Assembly (NCBI RefSeq): GCF_006716235.1
Contig: NZ_VFOR01000001.1
Location: forward strand, 186,001 to 250,000
Length of the DNA stretch: 64,000 nt
Direction of reading: 5' to 3'
Source: Propioniferax innocua
GTDB lineage: Bacteria; Actinomycetota; Actinomycetes; Propionibacteriales; Propionibacteriaceae
Shown here: positions 1-7,636 of the stretch, one piece after another
Layout: each line of letters starts with the position of its first letter
Numbering within the stretch: position 1 is the stretch's first letter
Translations under genes and position numbers: made by a program
The notes under the pieces: generated by a model
The model's database searches: none
What the model was told of the DNA's origin: nothing
Seen by the model: only the letters and a program-made list of their open reading frames with translations

Positions 1-365
1 GGATGTTGACGCAGCGGACCGCGCACCAACAGATAGGCCCGCAGGCCGAACACCGAGGCGATGAGCGCCCCGACGGCGATGCCGACGCCGAGAATCACGA
101 GCCAACGTGCCACCGACTCGATGTGCCACCACATGGTCACCGTCACGATGACCAGAGCGATGCCCAACGCAGCCAGGATGAGCCCGATCACCGGGCTGAT
201 CAGACGTCGCTGGGCGAGACGCCGGGTGTCGGCGTCCTCCCAAGCGACCTCCTCGGTCTCGGGACGCATCGGCCGCCACGCGCTCGAACCGGTCGGCGGC
301 GTTGTCGCAGGCCGAGGGTCCTGGGATGCGCCGGGATGCGGGAAGGGTTCGGATGGTTGGGTCAC
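1..365 (-). CDS. Small two-TM membrane protein, C-terminus beyond window
   Basis: Reading the minus strand from a GTG at 365 gives 121 codons open to the window edge. The first ~45 residues are Pro/Thr/Ser-rich and cytosolic in character, followed by an Arg-rich patch (RRLAQRRL-like) and two hydrophobic segments at about residues 58-78 and 87-112, then a basic LRQHP at the edge. This is the shape of the small DUF-type membrane proteins common in actinobacteria. I do not recognise the family. The start is supported by a TACACT hexamer 8 bases upstream, suggesting a leaderless mRNA. It reads in the same direction as the metal ABC transporter just upstream of it but has its own likely promoter. 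Confidence 0.7.
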   Translation of the reverse strand, partial: MTQPSEPFPHPGASQDPRPATTPPTGSSAWRPMRPETEEVAWEDADTRRLAQRRLISPVIGLILAALGIALVIVTVTMWWHIESVARWLVILGVGIAVGALIASVFGLRAYLLVRGPLRQH

Positions 366-373
366 GGCCCTTG

Positions 374-379
374 AGTGTA
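374..379 (-). promoter_or_regulatory. -10 box, probable leaderless promoter
   Basis: TACACT on the minus strand, 8 bases before the GTG at 365; no Shine-Dalgarno sequence fits between them. Confidence 0.45.
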
Positions 380-381
380 GG

Positions 382-1149
382 TCAGTCGACGGGTGGATGG
401 AGACCTCGAGTGCCGAAGGCCTCCACCAGGTGCTCCTCGAGCAGCACCTCATCGGGGGGCCCCTCGGCGACCACTCGCCCACCCATCAGGATCACGTGAT
501 CCGCCGCAGCGGCTTCGGAGAGATCATGGGTGGTGTGGATGACGGTCCGCCGGTCACCGGTGCGGCTGTCCCCGGTATCGTGGACGATGCCGTCGATCAC
601 CTCGGCTGAGACGACGTCGAGCCCGGCCAGGGGTTCGTCGAGGATGAGGATGTCGTGCTCCTGCGCGAGTCCTTGGGCCACCAGAACACGATGGCGCTGT
701 CCCCCGGACAACTCGTGAAGATGACGATGGGCCAGATCGGCTATCCGCATGCGTTCCAGTGCCGCGTCGATGGCGTCCCTGTCGGTGGATCGCAGCCGAC
801 GGAACCACCCGAGTGAGGCGTAACGGCCCATGGCCACCGTCTCCCGGACCGTCAGCGGAAGATCGACCGGGGCCTCCACGTTCTGCAGCACGTAGGACAC
901 ACGTGGACGAGCGTCGACCGGGCGTTGGCCAAGCACCGCCAAGGTGCCGCCGACCGGAACGATCAGACCGGTTACCGAGTTCAGGAAGGTCGACTTCCCC
1001 GAACCATTGGGGCCGATCACGGCTGTCACTCGGCCGGCGGGAATGTGGCAGCTACTCTTGGCGAGAGCCACGAAGGTCCCGTGGGCGAGGGTGATGTCGG
1101 TCGCCTCCACCGCGTGCGGGGTGTCAACTTCCTGTGAGGTCTCAGGCAT
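382..1149 (-). CDS. znuC: Metal (zinc/manganese-type) ABC transporter ATP-binding protein
   Basis: 255 residues. Walker A GPNGSGKS at 46-53, Q-loop Gln near 89, signature LSGGQRHR at 147-154, Walker B ILILDEP at 167-173 and a switch His in HTTHD. The family energises import of Zn2+ or Mn2+ through a two-subunit membrane channel. The gene starts 8 bases inside the permease gene, so the two are translationally coupled, and the His-rich binding protein further upstream points to zinc. It is the last gene of the minus-strand znuA-znuB-znuC operon. Zinc rather than manganese is inferred from the His-rich partner and a possible Zur-type site. Confidence 0.85.
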   Translation of the reverse strand: MPETSQEVDTPHAVEATDITLAHGTFVALAKSSCHIPAGRVTAVIGPNGSGKSTFLNSVTGLIVPVGGTLAVLGQRPVDARPRVSYVLQNVEAPVDLPLTVRETVAMGRYASLGWFRRLRSTDRDAIDAALERMRIADLAHRHLHELSGGQRHRVLVAQGLAQEHDILILDEPLAGLDVVSAEVIDGIVHDTGDSRTGDRRTVIHTTHDLSEAAAADHVILMGGRVVAEGPPDEVLLEEHLVEAFGTRGLHPPVD

Positions 1150-1984
1150 GGGCCACCCCTCGGCGACGGACGTTGACCACGATCTGCTGCACGGTCAGCA
1201 GAATGAAGAACAGGGCCACCGGAACCAGGCCCATGGTGGCCGACGCCGCGGTGCTCAGGTGATAGCTGACCACCAGGCCGATGACGACCGAGAACAATGC
1301 GATGGTGACCGCCAGCACCATCATCTGGCGGACCGAGCGGGCGAACAGTGAGGCGGTTGCGGCCGGGCCCACCATGAGTCCGAACACGAGCAGAGTGCCG
1401 ACGGTGCGATAGCTCCCGATCACCGACATGGCGATCATCGCCAGCAGCAGCCCGTTGGCGAGCCGGGGGTTCATGCCAAGGGCGGCTGCCTTGCCCTCAT
1501 GGAGGGCCATGGTGATCAAGGGACGGTGCAGCACGATGCTGAGGCCGATGACCAGCGTGGCGATGACCGCCTGTGTGCGCAGATCTTGAGGTGTGATGCC
1601 CAAGGCGTCGCCGAACAGGATGCTGGTGATGCTCCCTGCATAGGACGGTGTCTTGGACACCATCACCACGCCCAATGCCAGCATGCCCACGAAGAGCAGC
1701 CCGATACCTGCATCTTCACGCAGAGCAGTTTGTCGACGCACGACCTCCAATCCCACAACCATGACCAGGGCGGCCAGGGCGGCCCCCAGCATCGGTGAGA
1801 AGCCGAAAAGCACGGCCGCGGCGATCCCTGGTAGGACGCCGTGCATGAAAGCGTCGCCGAAGAAGGTCATGCCGCGCAGGACCAGCCACGTGCCAGCAAC
1901 AGGCGCCATGAGTGCAACGAGGATTCCACCCATGAGCGCCCGTTGCTGGATTCCCATGAGAAAGGGGTCAAGTAGCCATTCCAC
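1142..1984 (-). CDS. znuB: Metal ABC transporter permease (ABC-3 family)
   Basis: About 280 residues with eight or so hydrophobic helices and the family hallmarks WLVLRGMTFFGDAFMHGVLP near the N-terminus and GLMVGPAATA in the second half. It forms the membrane channel for zinc/manganese uptake. Two starts are possible: an ATG at 2023, which overlaps znuA by 32 bases, or a GTG at 1984, seven bases after the znuA stop. I prefer 1984 because homologues normally begin with a short WLLDP...QRAL segment. Neither start has a strong ribosome site, consistent with coupling to znuA. Confidence 0.85.
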   Translation of the reverse strand: MEWLLDPFLMGIQQRALMGGILVALMAPVAGTWLVLRGMTFFGDAFMHGVLPGIAAAVLFGFSPMLGAALAALVMVVGLEVVRRQTALREDAGIGLLFVGMLALGVVMVSKTPSYAGSITSILFGDALGITPQDLRTQAVIATLVIGLSIVLHRPLITMALHEGKAAALGMNPRLANGLLLAMIAMSVIGSYRTVGTLLVFGLMVGPAATASLFARSVRQMMVLAVTIALFSVVIGLVVSYHLSTAASATMGLVPVALFFILLTVQQIVVNVRRRGVAHA

Positions 1985-1991
1985 CAGTGGT

Positions 1992-3146
1992 TCAGCCCAG
2001 CGTCTTGGAGATGAGTTCGGCATTGTCGAGCATCATGCCCTCGTAGGTTCCGGTGGCCGAGCCGGGCTCCCCCACCGAGCCGACGTGGAGGGACACGACC
2101 TCAAGGTCGCCGCCGACCTCCTTGCGGACCGCCTCGATCACCGGGGCCTTTGATGCGGTGTTCGCGAAAATGGCATGCACCCCTGCATCTTCGATGGTTT
2201 GGACAAGGTCGGCAACCTCGCGCGCCGAAGGCTCGGCCTCGGTGGAACCGCCGGGGATGACCACGCCGGCCACCTCGTAGTCGTAGGCCTCGGCGAAGTA
2301 TCCGAAGGCATCGTGGTCGGTGACGAGGACGCGCTTGTCCTCGGGAACCGCCTCCAGCTTCTTGGAGACCTCCTCATGGGTGTCCATCAGCTCATCGTGA
2401 ACGGTCGTGCCACAGGTCGCGTAGGCGTCATCACCGGAAGCCTCACTGAGCTTGTCGCCCATCAGCTGGGCTGCTTTGGCCATGCGAGAGACATCGAGCC
2501 AGAAGTGCGGATCGTGAGTGCCATGGTTATGGCCAGCGTGGTCGTCGTGGCCGTGGTCGTCGTGGCCGTGGTCGTCGTGGCCGTGGTCGTCGTGATCGTC
2601 GTGGCCGTGGTCGTCGTGATCGTCGTGGCCGTGGTCGTCGTGATCGTCGTGGCCGTGGTCGTCGTGATCGTCGTGGCCGTGGTCGTCGTGATCGTCGTGG
2701 CCGTGGTCGTCGTGATCGTCGTGGCCGTGGTCGTCGTGATCGTCGTGGCCACCGAACTCGATGGGATCGACCCCGGGCGCGAGCTCCACGACGTTGGCCC
2801 CATCCTGACGGGCATTCTCGAGCACATCGGTCAGTCCGCCCTCAAGCCCGAATCCTGTGGACAGCACCAGATCAGCCTTCACCAGCTCGGTGGCTTCCTT
2901 GGAGGAGGCTGCGAACTCGTGCGGGTCCGCGCCCGGAGGCATCAGCGTCTTCACCTCTGCTTCGGGGTCCACACACGAAACCACGCGCTGGGCAACGTCA
3001 CCGATCATCGTCGTGGTCGCGACGACGCTCACATCGGAACCTTCGCCTCCTGCGGGATCGGCCTGCTGGCCGTCACCGCCGCAGGCTGTGAACACCATTC
3101 CGCCGGTGACAGCCAGTGCGCCGAGCCCAAGTCGCGTGAGTCGCAT
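1992..3146 (-). CDS. znuA: Zinc-binding lipoprotein of ABC transporter with His/Asp-rich loop
   Basis: 384 residues. The ATG at 3146 is chosen because GGAGG lies 6-10 bases upstream and the signal peptide (MRLTRLGLGALAVTGG) then ends in a lipobox before the Cys in TACGG. The ZnuA-type cluster A-I fold follows: metal-ligand His in PPGADPHEF, the His/Asp-rich loop, then HDPHFWLD, TDHDAFGYFAEAYDYEV and a final Asp-containing helix. The loop consists of seven HDDHDDHG octapeptides, then shorter HDDHG units, far longer than in most homologues. It captures periplasm-equivalent (cell-wall zone) Zn2+ and hands it to ZnuB. First gene of the operon, divergent from sppA. Confidence 0.9.
   Translation of the reverse strand: MRLTRLGLGALAVTGGMVFTACGGDGQQADPAGGEGSDVSVVATTTMIGDVAQRVVSCVDPEAEVKTLMPPGADPHEFAASSKEATELVKADLVLSTGFGLEGGLTDVLENARQDGANVVELAPGVDPIEFGGHDDHDDHGHDDHDDHGHDDHDDHGHDDHDDHGHDDHDDHGHDDHDDHGHDDHDDHGHDDHGHDDHGHDDHAGHNHGTHDPHFWLDVSRMAKAAQLMGDKLSEASGDDAYATCGTTVHDELMDTHEEVSKKLEAVPEDKRVLVTDHDAFGYFAEAYDYEVAGVVIPGGSTEAEPSAREVADLVQTIEDAGVHAIFANTASKAPVIEAVRKEVGGDLEVVSLHVGSVGEPGSATGTYEGMMLDNAELISKTLG
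2525..2757 (-). repeat. 24-bp in-frame tandem repeats encoding the His/Asp loop of ZnuA
   Basis: Seven nearly identical 24-base units encode HDDHDDHG, followed by 15-base derivatives encoding HDDHG. Units stay in frame, so slippage would alter loop length without breaking the gene. Confidence 0.9.
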
Positions 3147-3161
3147 CGTTCCTCCACTGCT

Positions 3162-3179
3162 AATTCGAATGGTTCTCAA
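3162..3179 (-). promoter_or_regulatory. Possible Zur/Fur-type operator upstream of znuA
   Basis: On the minus strand TTGAGAACCATTCGAATT lies between the probable -10 and the znuA ribosome site. It resembles the 7-1-7 layout of actinobacterial Zur boxes (TGAAAAT-C-ATTTTCA type), but only about four of seven arm positions pair. Its position would block znuABC transcription. Confidence 0.35.
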
Positions 3180-3187
3180 ACGCGAAG

Positions 3188-3216
3188 ATGTTAACTCTGA
3201 TCCAACAAGAAACCAA
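3188..3216 (-). promoter_or_regulatory. Probable znuABC promoter
   Basis: Minus strand TTGGTT (3216-3211), 17-base spacer, TAACAT (3193-3188), in an AT-rich stretch that stands out from its surroundings; the possible Zur site follows directly. Confidence 0.35.
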
Positions 3217-3287
3217 TTCTATTTACGCGCATATATGCATGCTGTTCATCTTGAGGATCCACCACGGATCCCGCTCGTTCGTCCACC

Positions 3288-3293
3288 TAGAGT
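3288..3293 (+). promoter_or_regulatory. -10 box, probable leaderless promoter of sppA
   Basis: TAGAGT, then six bases, then the ATG at 3300. No Shine-Dalgarno sequence is present. Confidence 0.45.
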
Positions 3294-3299
3294 TGACGC

Positions 3300-5039
3300 A
3301 TGAGCGTCCTGCAGAAGATCACCGAACGCGTCCGTCCGAATCCCGCGAATCTCCCCGTGGTCCTGGAGCTGGATCTTGCACGGGGCGTCCTGACTCATGC
3401 GCCGACGAGCCCCATCGAGGCGTTGAAGCAACGCACGGCGACGACACTGCGCGATATCCGTGAGGGGTTGGCTCACGCCGAAAAGGACGATCATGTGGTC
3501 GGGCTCGCCGTTCACATCGGGACGGCGCCGCTGCCGCTGGGGGACGCCGACGAGGTCGCCGAACTCATCGCGGCCTTCACCAAACCCACCATCGCCTGGA
3601 CCGAGACCTTCGGCGAACTGAGCGGCCACAGCTCTGCCTACCGGATCGCCTGTGCAGCCGACGAGATCTGGCTACAGCCCACGGGGACGGTGGGCTTCTC
3701 AGGTTTCCATGCCTCGATGACGCTGTTCCGCGGGACCCTCGAGAAGGTCGGGGTCACTCCCCACTTCGAGCAGCGCAAGGAGTACAAGTCCGCAGCCGAG
3801 ACCTTCGGCGGCAGGGAGATCAGCGACGCGAACCGTGAGCAGACCCAGCGACTGGTGGACTCGCTCCTGGAACACGCCATCGGCGATGTGGCATCGGCCC
3901 GAAACCTCGACGAGGACACCGTGCGAGGGCTCGTCGACCAGTCCCCCATCGGGGCCGAGCAGGCGTTGGAAGCCGGCCTCATCGACCACGTGGGCTACCG
4001 CGACGAGGTGTACACGGCCATGCGGGAGCGCTGGGGCACCGAGCGGCGCACGCGTGGGGACGACCGGTCCGGTGAGGTACGGCACGCCATCCATCCCAGC
4101 TACGTGAACCGCTACAACCAGCGCGCCCAGACCACAGGCCGACTCAGCCGTATGTTCGCCACCGACCGCTCAGCGATCGGTGTGGTGTCGGCGATCGGCA
4201 ACATCGTTCTTGGTCCTTCCACCCCCGGTGTCGGAGGGACACCGTGTGGGTGTGACACGCTCTCGGCCCAGCTCCGTAGTGCTCGCCATGACGATTCGGT
4301 GCAGGCCGTGGTGCTGCGAGTCGATTCCGGCGGTGGTTCGGCCGTGGGCTCGGATCAAGTGCGGCGCGAAGTATTACAGCTGCGAGAAGCCGGTAAGCCG
4401 GTGGTCGCGTCGATGGGCAATGTTGCGGCTTCCGGCGGCTACTTCATCGCGATGGGAGCCGATCGCATCGTCGCCAATCCCTCGACCATCACCGGGTCCA
4501 TCGGTGTTCTGGGTGGGAAGTTCATCCTCGCTGGGCTGCACGAGCGCATCGGACTTGTTCGTGAAGGCGCCGACGCGGGTGCACGCGCCGGGATGTGGAG
4601 TGAGCGCGAATTCACTGAGGATGAGTTGGATGTGCTCAACGCTTGGCTGGATGAGGTCTACAGCGATTTCACCACCAAGGCAGCACAGGATCGCGGCATG
4701 CCCATCGATGAGCTCGAGCCCTTGGCGCGCGGGCGCGTCTGGACCGGTGCCGACGCCGCCGAGCGCGGCCTGGTGGATCATGTGGGCGGCCTCGCCACGG
4801 CTCTTCGCGTGGCTGCAGAGCACGCTGGTGCCAAGCCCGGTGAACTGGCGGTCCGGACCCTGCCGCAGATGCCCTGGCTCGACCAGCTACGCCCCCCGGA
4901 GTCCAGCGAGACGCACGCGTCGGCCGTCGGATGGGATCTTGGCCCAGACGGATTGTTCCGCGCCGCAGCAAGAATGCTGGGCATGGAGGCCCCAGCCGGA
5001 GTGCTGAGCCTTCCGTGGACACCGCACATCCGCAGCTGA
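3300..5039 (+). CDS. sppA: Signal peptide peptidase SppA, 67K-type (S49 peptidase)
   Basis: 579 residues, the size of the two-domain 67K SppA class. Both tandem S49 halves are present: the N-terminal half has the general-base Lys in KEYKSAAETFGG (Lys163), the C-terminal half has VDSGGGSAVGSD and the nucleophile Ser378 in NVAASGGYF. The family cleaves leftover signal peptides in the membrane. Unusually, the N-terminus (MSVLQKITERVRPNP) shows no hydrophobic signal anchor, so this enzyme may be cytosolic or peripherally attached. Transcribed alone, divergently from znuABC, from a probable leaderless promoter. Confidence 0.9.
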   Translation: MSVLQKITERVRPNPANLPVVLELDLARGVLTHAPTSPIEALKQRTATTLRDIREGLAHAEKDDHVVGLAVHIGTAPLPLGDADEVAELIAAFTKPTIAWTETFGELSGHSSAYRIACAADEIWLQPTGTVGFSGFHASMTLFRGTLEKVGVTPHFEQRKEYKSAAETFGGREISDANREQTQRLVDSLLEHAIGDVASARNLDEDTVRGLVDQSPIGAEQALEAGLIDHVGYRDEVYTAMRERWGTERRTRGDDRSGEVRHAIHPSYVNRYNQRAQTTGRLSRMFATDRSAIGVVSAIGNIVLGPSTPGVGGTPCGCDTLSAQLRSARHDDSVQAVVLRVDSGGGSAVGSDQVRREVLQLREAGKPVVASMGNVAASGGYFIAMGADRIVANPSTITGSIGVLGGKFILAGLHERIGLVREGADAGARAGMWSEREFTEDELDVLNAWLDEVYSDFTTKAAQDRGMPIDELEPLARGRVWTGADAAERGLVDHVGGLATALRVAAEHAGAKPGELAVRTLPQMPWLDQLRPPESSETHASAVGWDLGPDGLFRAAARMLGMEAPAGVLSLPWTPHIRS

Positions 5040-5098
5040 GACATCTTCGACGGGACATTCTTTGCCGAGTTGGCTCTCTGTTTGACTCGCTGTCGCGT

Positions 5099-5143
5099 TG
5101 GCCCCGATCCGACCCGGCTCAAATCCGGGCAGGGTCGGGGCCA
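5099..5143. terminator. Imperfect hairpin after sppA
   Basis: TGGCCCCGA (5099-5107) pairs with TCGGGGCCA (5135-5143), with a second inner stem CCCGG/CCGGG. It lies between convergent sppA and yciO and has no T-run, so a bidirectional terminator role is likely but not certain. Confidence 0.5.
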
Positions 5144-5176
5144 CGCCCGTTTTCAGGGGCGGACGGAGTCAGCGCG

Positions 5177-5272
5177 GTGTCAGATCTCGGCGGTGCCAGA
5201 TCCCGGTGATGTCAGGTCCCGGTGGCGTCAGATCTCGGTGGCGTCAGGTCTCGGCGGTGTCAGGCCTGGAAG
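5177..5272. repeat. Six imperfect 16-bp tandem repeats reaching into the end of yciO
   Basis: Units of 16 bases with consensus RYGTCAGRTCYCGGYG, six copies. The last copy contains the yciO stop codon (5260-5262) and its final codons. Because 16 is not a multiple of three, gain or loss of units at the gene end would change the C-terminus. Confidence 0.85.
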
Positions 5273-5880
5273 GGTGAGGGGTCCCCTGCCCCGACGCGGT
5301 CGACGCTCACGCCGTCCACCAGATTGATGACGGTCGTGGGTTCCAGCCCCGCGTCCCCGGAGTCCAAGATCGCGTCCACCTGGGACCCGATTTCGTCATT
5401 GACCACCCACCCCTCATGCATCGGATCGGTCTGCCCGGGCAGGATCAATGTGGACGACATGAGCGGTGCATCGAGTGCTTCGAGCAACGCCAAGGCCGTG
5501 CGGTGCGGCGGAATTCGCACGCCGACGGTCTTCTTCTTCGCGTGCAACATCTGCTTCGGCACCTCCTTGGTACCGGGCAAGATGAACGTATAGGCGCCGG
5601 GCGTCGCTGCCTTCACCGCGCGGAACACATCGTTGTCCATGTGAACGAACTGCCCGAGCTGGGCGAACTCACGACACACCAATGTGAAGTGATGGGCGTC
5701 GTCCAAGTCTCGGATCGAGCGGATCCGGTCCAGGCCTTCGCGGTTCCCCAACTGGCACCCGAGTGCGTAACCCGAGTCCGTGGGATAGGCGATGAGGCCA
5801 CCGGAGCGGACGATGTCCACCACCTGCGCGATCGAACGTGGCTGTGGATCTTTGGGATGAACCTCGAAATAGCGTGCCAT
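5260..5880 (-). CDS. yciO: YciO/YrdC/Sua5-family protein
   Basis: 206 residues from the ATG at 5880, the same size as E. coli YciO. The YrdC fold is visible in IAYPTDSGYALGCQLGNREG (nucleotide pocket), KKKTVGVRIPPH and the LMSSTLILPG segment. The family makes or binds threonylcarbamoyl-adenylate, the intermediate of tRNA t6A; the YciO branch has weak activity and an unclear physiological role, distinct from TsaC. A reading frame extends 26 codons upstream, but the TATCAT box six bases before 5880 argues for the shorter start. Convergent with sppA. Confidence 0.8.
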   Translation of the reverse strand: MARYFEVHPKDPQPRSIAQVVDIVRSGGLIAYPTDSGYALGCQLGNREGLDRIRSIRDLDDAHHFTLVCREFAQLGQFVHMDNDVFRAVKAATPGAYTFILPGTKEVPKQMLHAKKKTVGVRIPPHRTALALLEALDAPLMSSTLILPGQTDPMHEGWVVNDEIGSQVDAILDSGDAGLEPTTVINLVDGVSVDRVGAGDPSPFQA

Positions 5881-5886
5881 GAACAG

Positions 5887-5892
5887 ATGATA
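5887..5892 (-). promoter_or_regulatory. -10 box, probable leaderless promoter of yciO
   Basis: TATCAT on the minus strand, six bases before the ATG at 5880; no ribosome site. Confidence 0.5.
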
Positions 5893-5928
5893 CGGGCCAC
5901 ACTTCCGCCACCCATACCCGGGTTCGTC

Positions 5929-5993
5929 GATGCTCACGCTGGGGGCGTTGATGCTCACGCTGGGGCTCGTGGATGCTCACGCTGGGAGTTTTC
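5929..5993. repeat. Three 21-22 bp tandem repeats
   Basis: Each unit starts GATGCTCACGCTGGG (5929, 5950, 5972) and differs only in the last six or seven bases. Confidence 0.8.
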
Positions 5994-6132
5994 CTGAGAT
6001 CGCCATCGGAGCTCATCGAGGGGGCACCATACAAAGGAAAACATTGAGGTCAGATTCTGGCCGCAATGACGTCTGAAATCTCTTCACCGGATGTGGATGA
6101 GGACTGATTGTGGCCGCAATGTTTTTCCAGAT

Positions 6133-6214
6133 GTGGGTGGGGTTTGCGGTTTTGGGCGTGGGTGGGGTTTGCGGTTTCGGGTGTGGGTGGGGTTTGCGGC
6201 TTCGGGTGTGGGTG
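6133..6214. repeat. 25-bp tandem repeats, three full copies and a stub
   Basis: Units at 6133-6157, 6158-6182 and 6183-6207 begin GTGGGTGGGGTTTGCGG; a seven-base fourth start follows. One strand is strongly G-rich. They sit about 20 bases upstream of the trkH promoter. Confidence 0.85.
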
Positions 6215-6235
6215 CCTGCCTTCAGGTGACGCTGC

Positions 6236-6241
6236 TACCGT
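6236..6241 (+). promoter_or_regulatory. -10 box, probable leaderless promoter of trkH-trkA
   Basis: TACCGT, then CAGTCC, then the GTG at 6248. Confidence 0.5.
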
Positions 6242-6247
6242 CAGTCC

Positions 6248-7636
6248 GTGATCATCCGTCACGGTGGCGCAGGGCGCCTCCGGAGGTCTTTCGCCCCGGC
6301 TGGGCGACTGGCCGCCACGCTGTCACTCGCTTGGCTGTTGGGAACAGCCTTGCTGCTGCTTCCTGCCGCCAGAGTCGATCCTGGCGGTGCAGCGCTCATC
6401 GAATCCGCGTTCACCGCAGCCTCGGCACTGTGCGTCACCGGTCTCACCGTGGTCGACACACAGTTCTACTGGACGCACTTCGGGCAGGGGGTGATCCTTG
6501 GCCTCATCCAGGTGGGTGGGCTTGGCGTCATGCTCATCGCAACACTGCTGGCCTTCGCCGTCTCCAAGCGCGTCGGGATGGGCATGCGGCTGGGACTGCA
6601 AGCAGAACTCCACGATTCAGGTACCGGCGGTGCTCGCGGGACGCTCGGTGTCGTGCGTCGCATCATCGCGATGACGATGCTGATCGAAACGGTCACAGCG
6701 GCGGTGCTGGCGTTGCGTTTCATGGCCGCCCACCACATGGGAGCCGGACAGGCCCTCTGGTACGGGGCCTTCCATTCAGTTTCGGCGTTCAACAATGCAG
6801 GTTTTGGCCTCCGTTCGGACAATCTGACGCCCTTCGCGTCGGATCCATGGATCCTGGTACCGATCTCGATCAACGTGATCGTTGGCGGCCTCGGCTTTCC
6901 CGTGCTCATGGAACTTCGGCGGCACTGGCGTCTGCCTCGCGAGTGGCACCTGACGACGCGGGTGGTCGTCGTGGTCACTCCCCTGTTGCTGCTGATCGGC
7001 ACATTGGTGTTCTGGCTCCTCGAACGCGAAAATCCCGAAACGCTCGGCCCGATGAGCACCCCCGATGCTCTGCTGAATGCTTTCTTCCATTCCACGATTG
7101 CTCGCACAGCAGGTTTCAACAGCGTCGATATCGGTGCCCTCGATCCGGCGACTCTTTTCGCCCTTGACGGCCTGATGTTCATCGGTGGTGGACCTGCCGG
7201 TACGGCCGGTGGCATCAAGGTGACCACCTTCACCGTGATAATCGCCGTCGCAATGGCGGAGATCCTCGGCGCCCGGGCGGTGAACATCTTCGGCAGACGT
7301 CTTGCCCGCAGCGTCCACCGGGAAGCCCTCACCGTCATGACGCTGGCCTCGCTCATCACCATGACCGCCACCTTTACCCTGTTGATCCTCGAACGCGATC
7401 TGGTGATCGAGCATGGTGCCGCTCTCGACGCCGTCGTCTTCGAAGCCGTCTCCGCCTTCTCCACCGTGGGGCTGAGTACAGGTATCACTCCTCAGCTCTC
7501 CCCCACCGGCCAAGTGCTGATAATGCTTTTGATGTTCACAGGACGCCTCGGCCCGGTCACCCTCGCAGCGGCGTTGGCCGTACGCCCACGCCCGGCACGT
7601 TACGAACTACCAAGGGAAAGGCTGTTCATTGGTTGA
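6248..7636 (+). CDS. TrkH/KtrB-family potassium uptake channel subunit
   Basis: 462 residues with four repeats of the M1-P-M2 design. The four selectivity loops are recognisable: SALCVTGLTVVD, SAFNNAGFGL, IARTAGFNSVDI and SAFSTVGLSTGIT, each with the conserved Gly. The family imports K+ (with Na+ or H+ coupling in Ktr systems) across the membrane and needs a cytosolic RCK ring. The partner gene follows and overlaps by eight bases. The length without long extra N-terminal helices favours the KtrB branch. GTG start with a probable leaderless promoter. Confidence 0.88.
   Translation: MIIRHGGAGRLRRSFAPAGRLAATLSLAWLLGTALLLLPAARVDPGGAALIESAFTAASALCVTGLTVVDTQFYWTHFGQGVILGLIQVGGLGVMLIATLLAFAVSKRVGMGMRLGLQAELHDSGTGGARGTLGVVRRIIAMTMLIETVTAAVLALRFMAAHHMGAGQALWYGAFHSVSAFNNAGFGLRSDNLTPFASDPWILVPISINVIVGGLGFPVLMELRRHWRLPREWHLTTRVVVVVTPLLLLIGTLVFWLLERENPETLGPMSTPDALLNAFFHSTIARTAGFNSVDIGALDPATLFALDGLMFIGGGPAGTAGGIKVTTFTVIIAVAMAEILGARAVNIFGRRLARSVHREALTVMTLASLITMTATFTLLILERDLVIEHGAALDAVVFEAVSAFSTVGLSTGITPQLSPTGQVLIMLLMFTGRLGPVTLAAALAVRPRPARYELPRERLFIG

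Larger units (their letters stand above)
5893..6235. other. Gene-free divergent spacer yciO/trkH with two repeat sets
   Basis: No convincing gene on either strand. It contains two separate tandem repeats (listed individually) and, between them, two copies of a TGGCCGCAATG element at about 6058-6068 and 6111-6121. The reading frames that cross it are low-complexity products of the repeats. Confidence 0.6.

Noticed and set aside
2175-3194. 339-residue plus-strand reading frame full of Val/Ala runs
   Set aside because: It is the opposite strand of the ZnuA His/Asp repeats; the repeats keep the frame open.
5177-6214. CRISPR array
   Set aside because: The repeats are directly adjacent with no unique spacers, and no cas genes are present.
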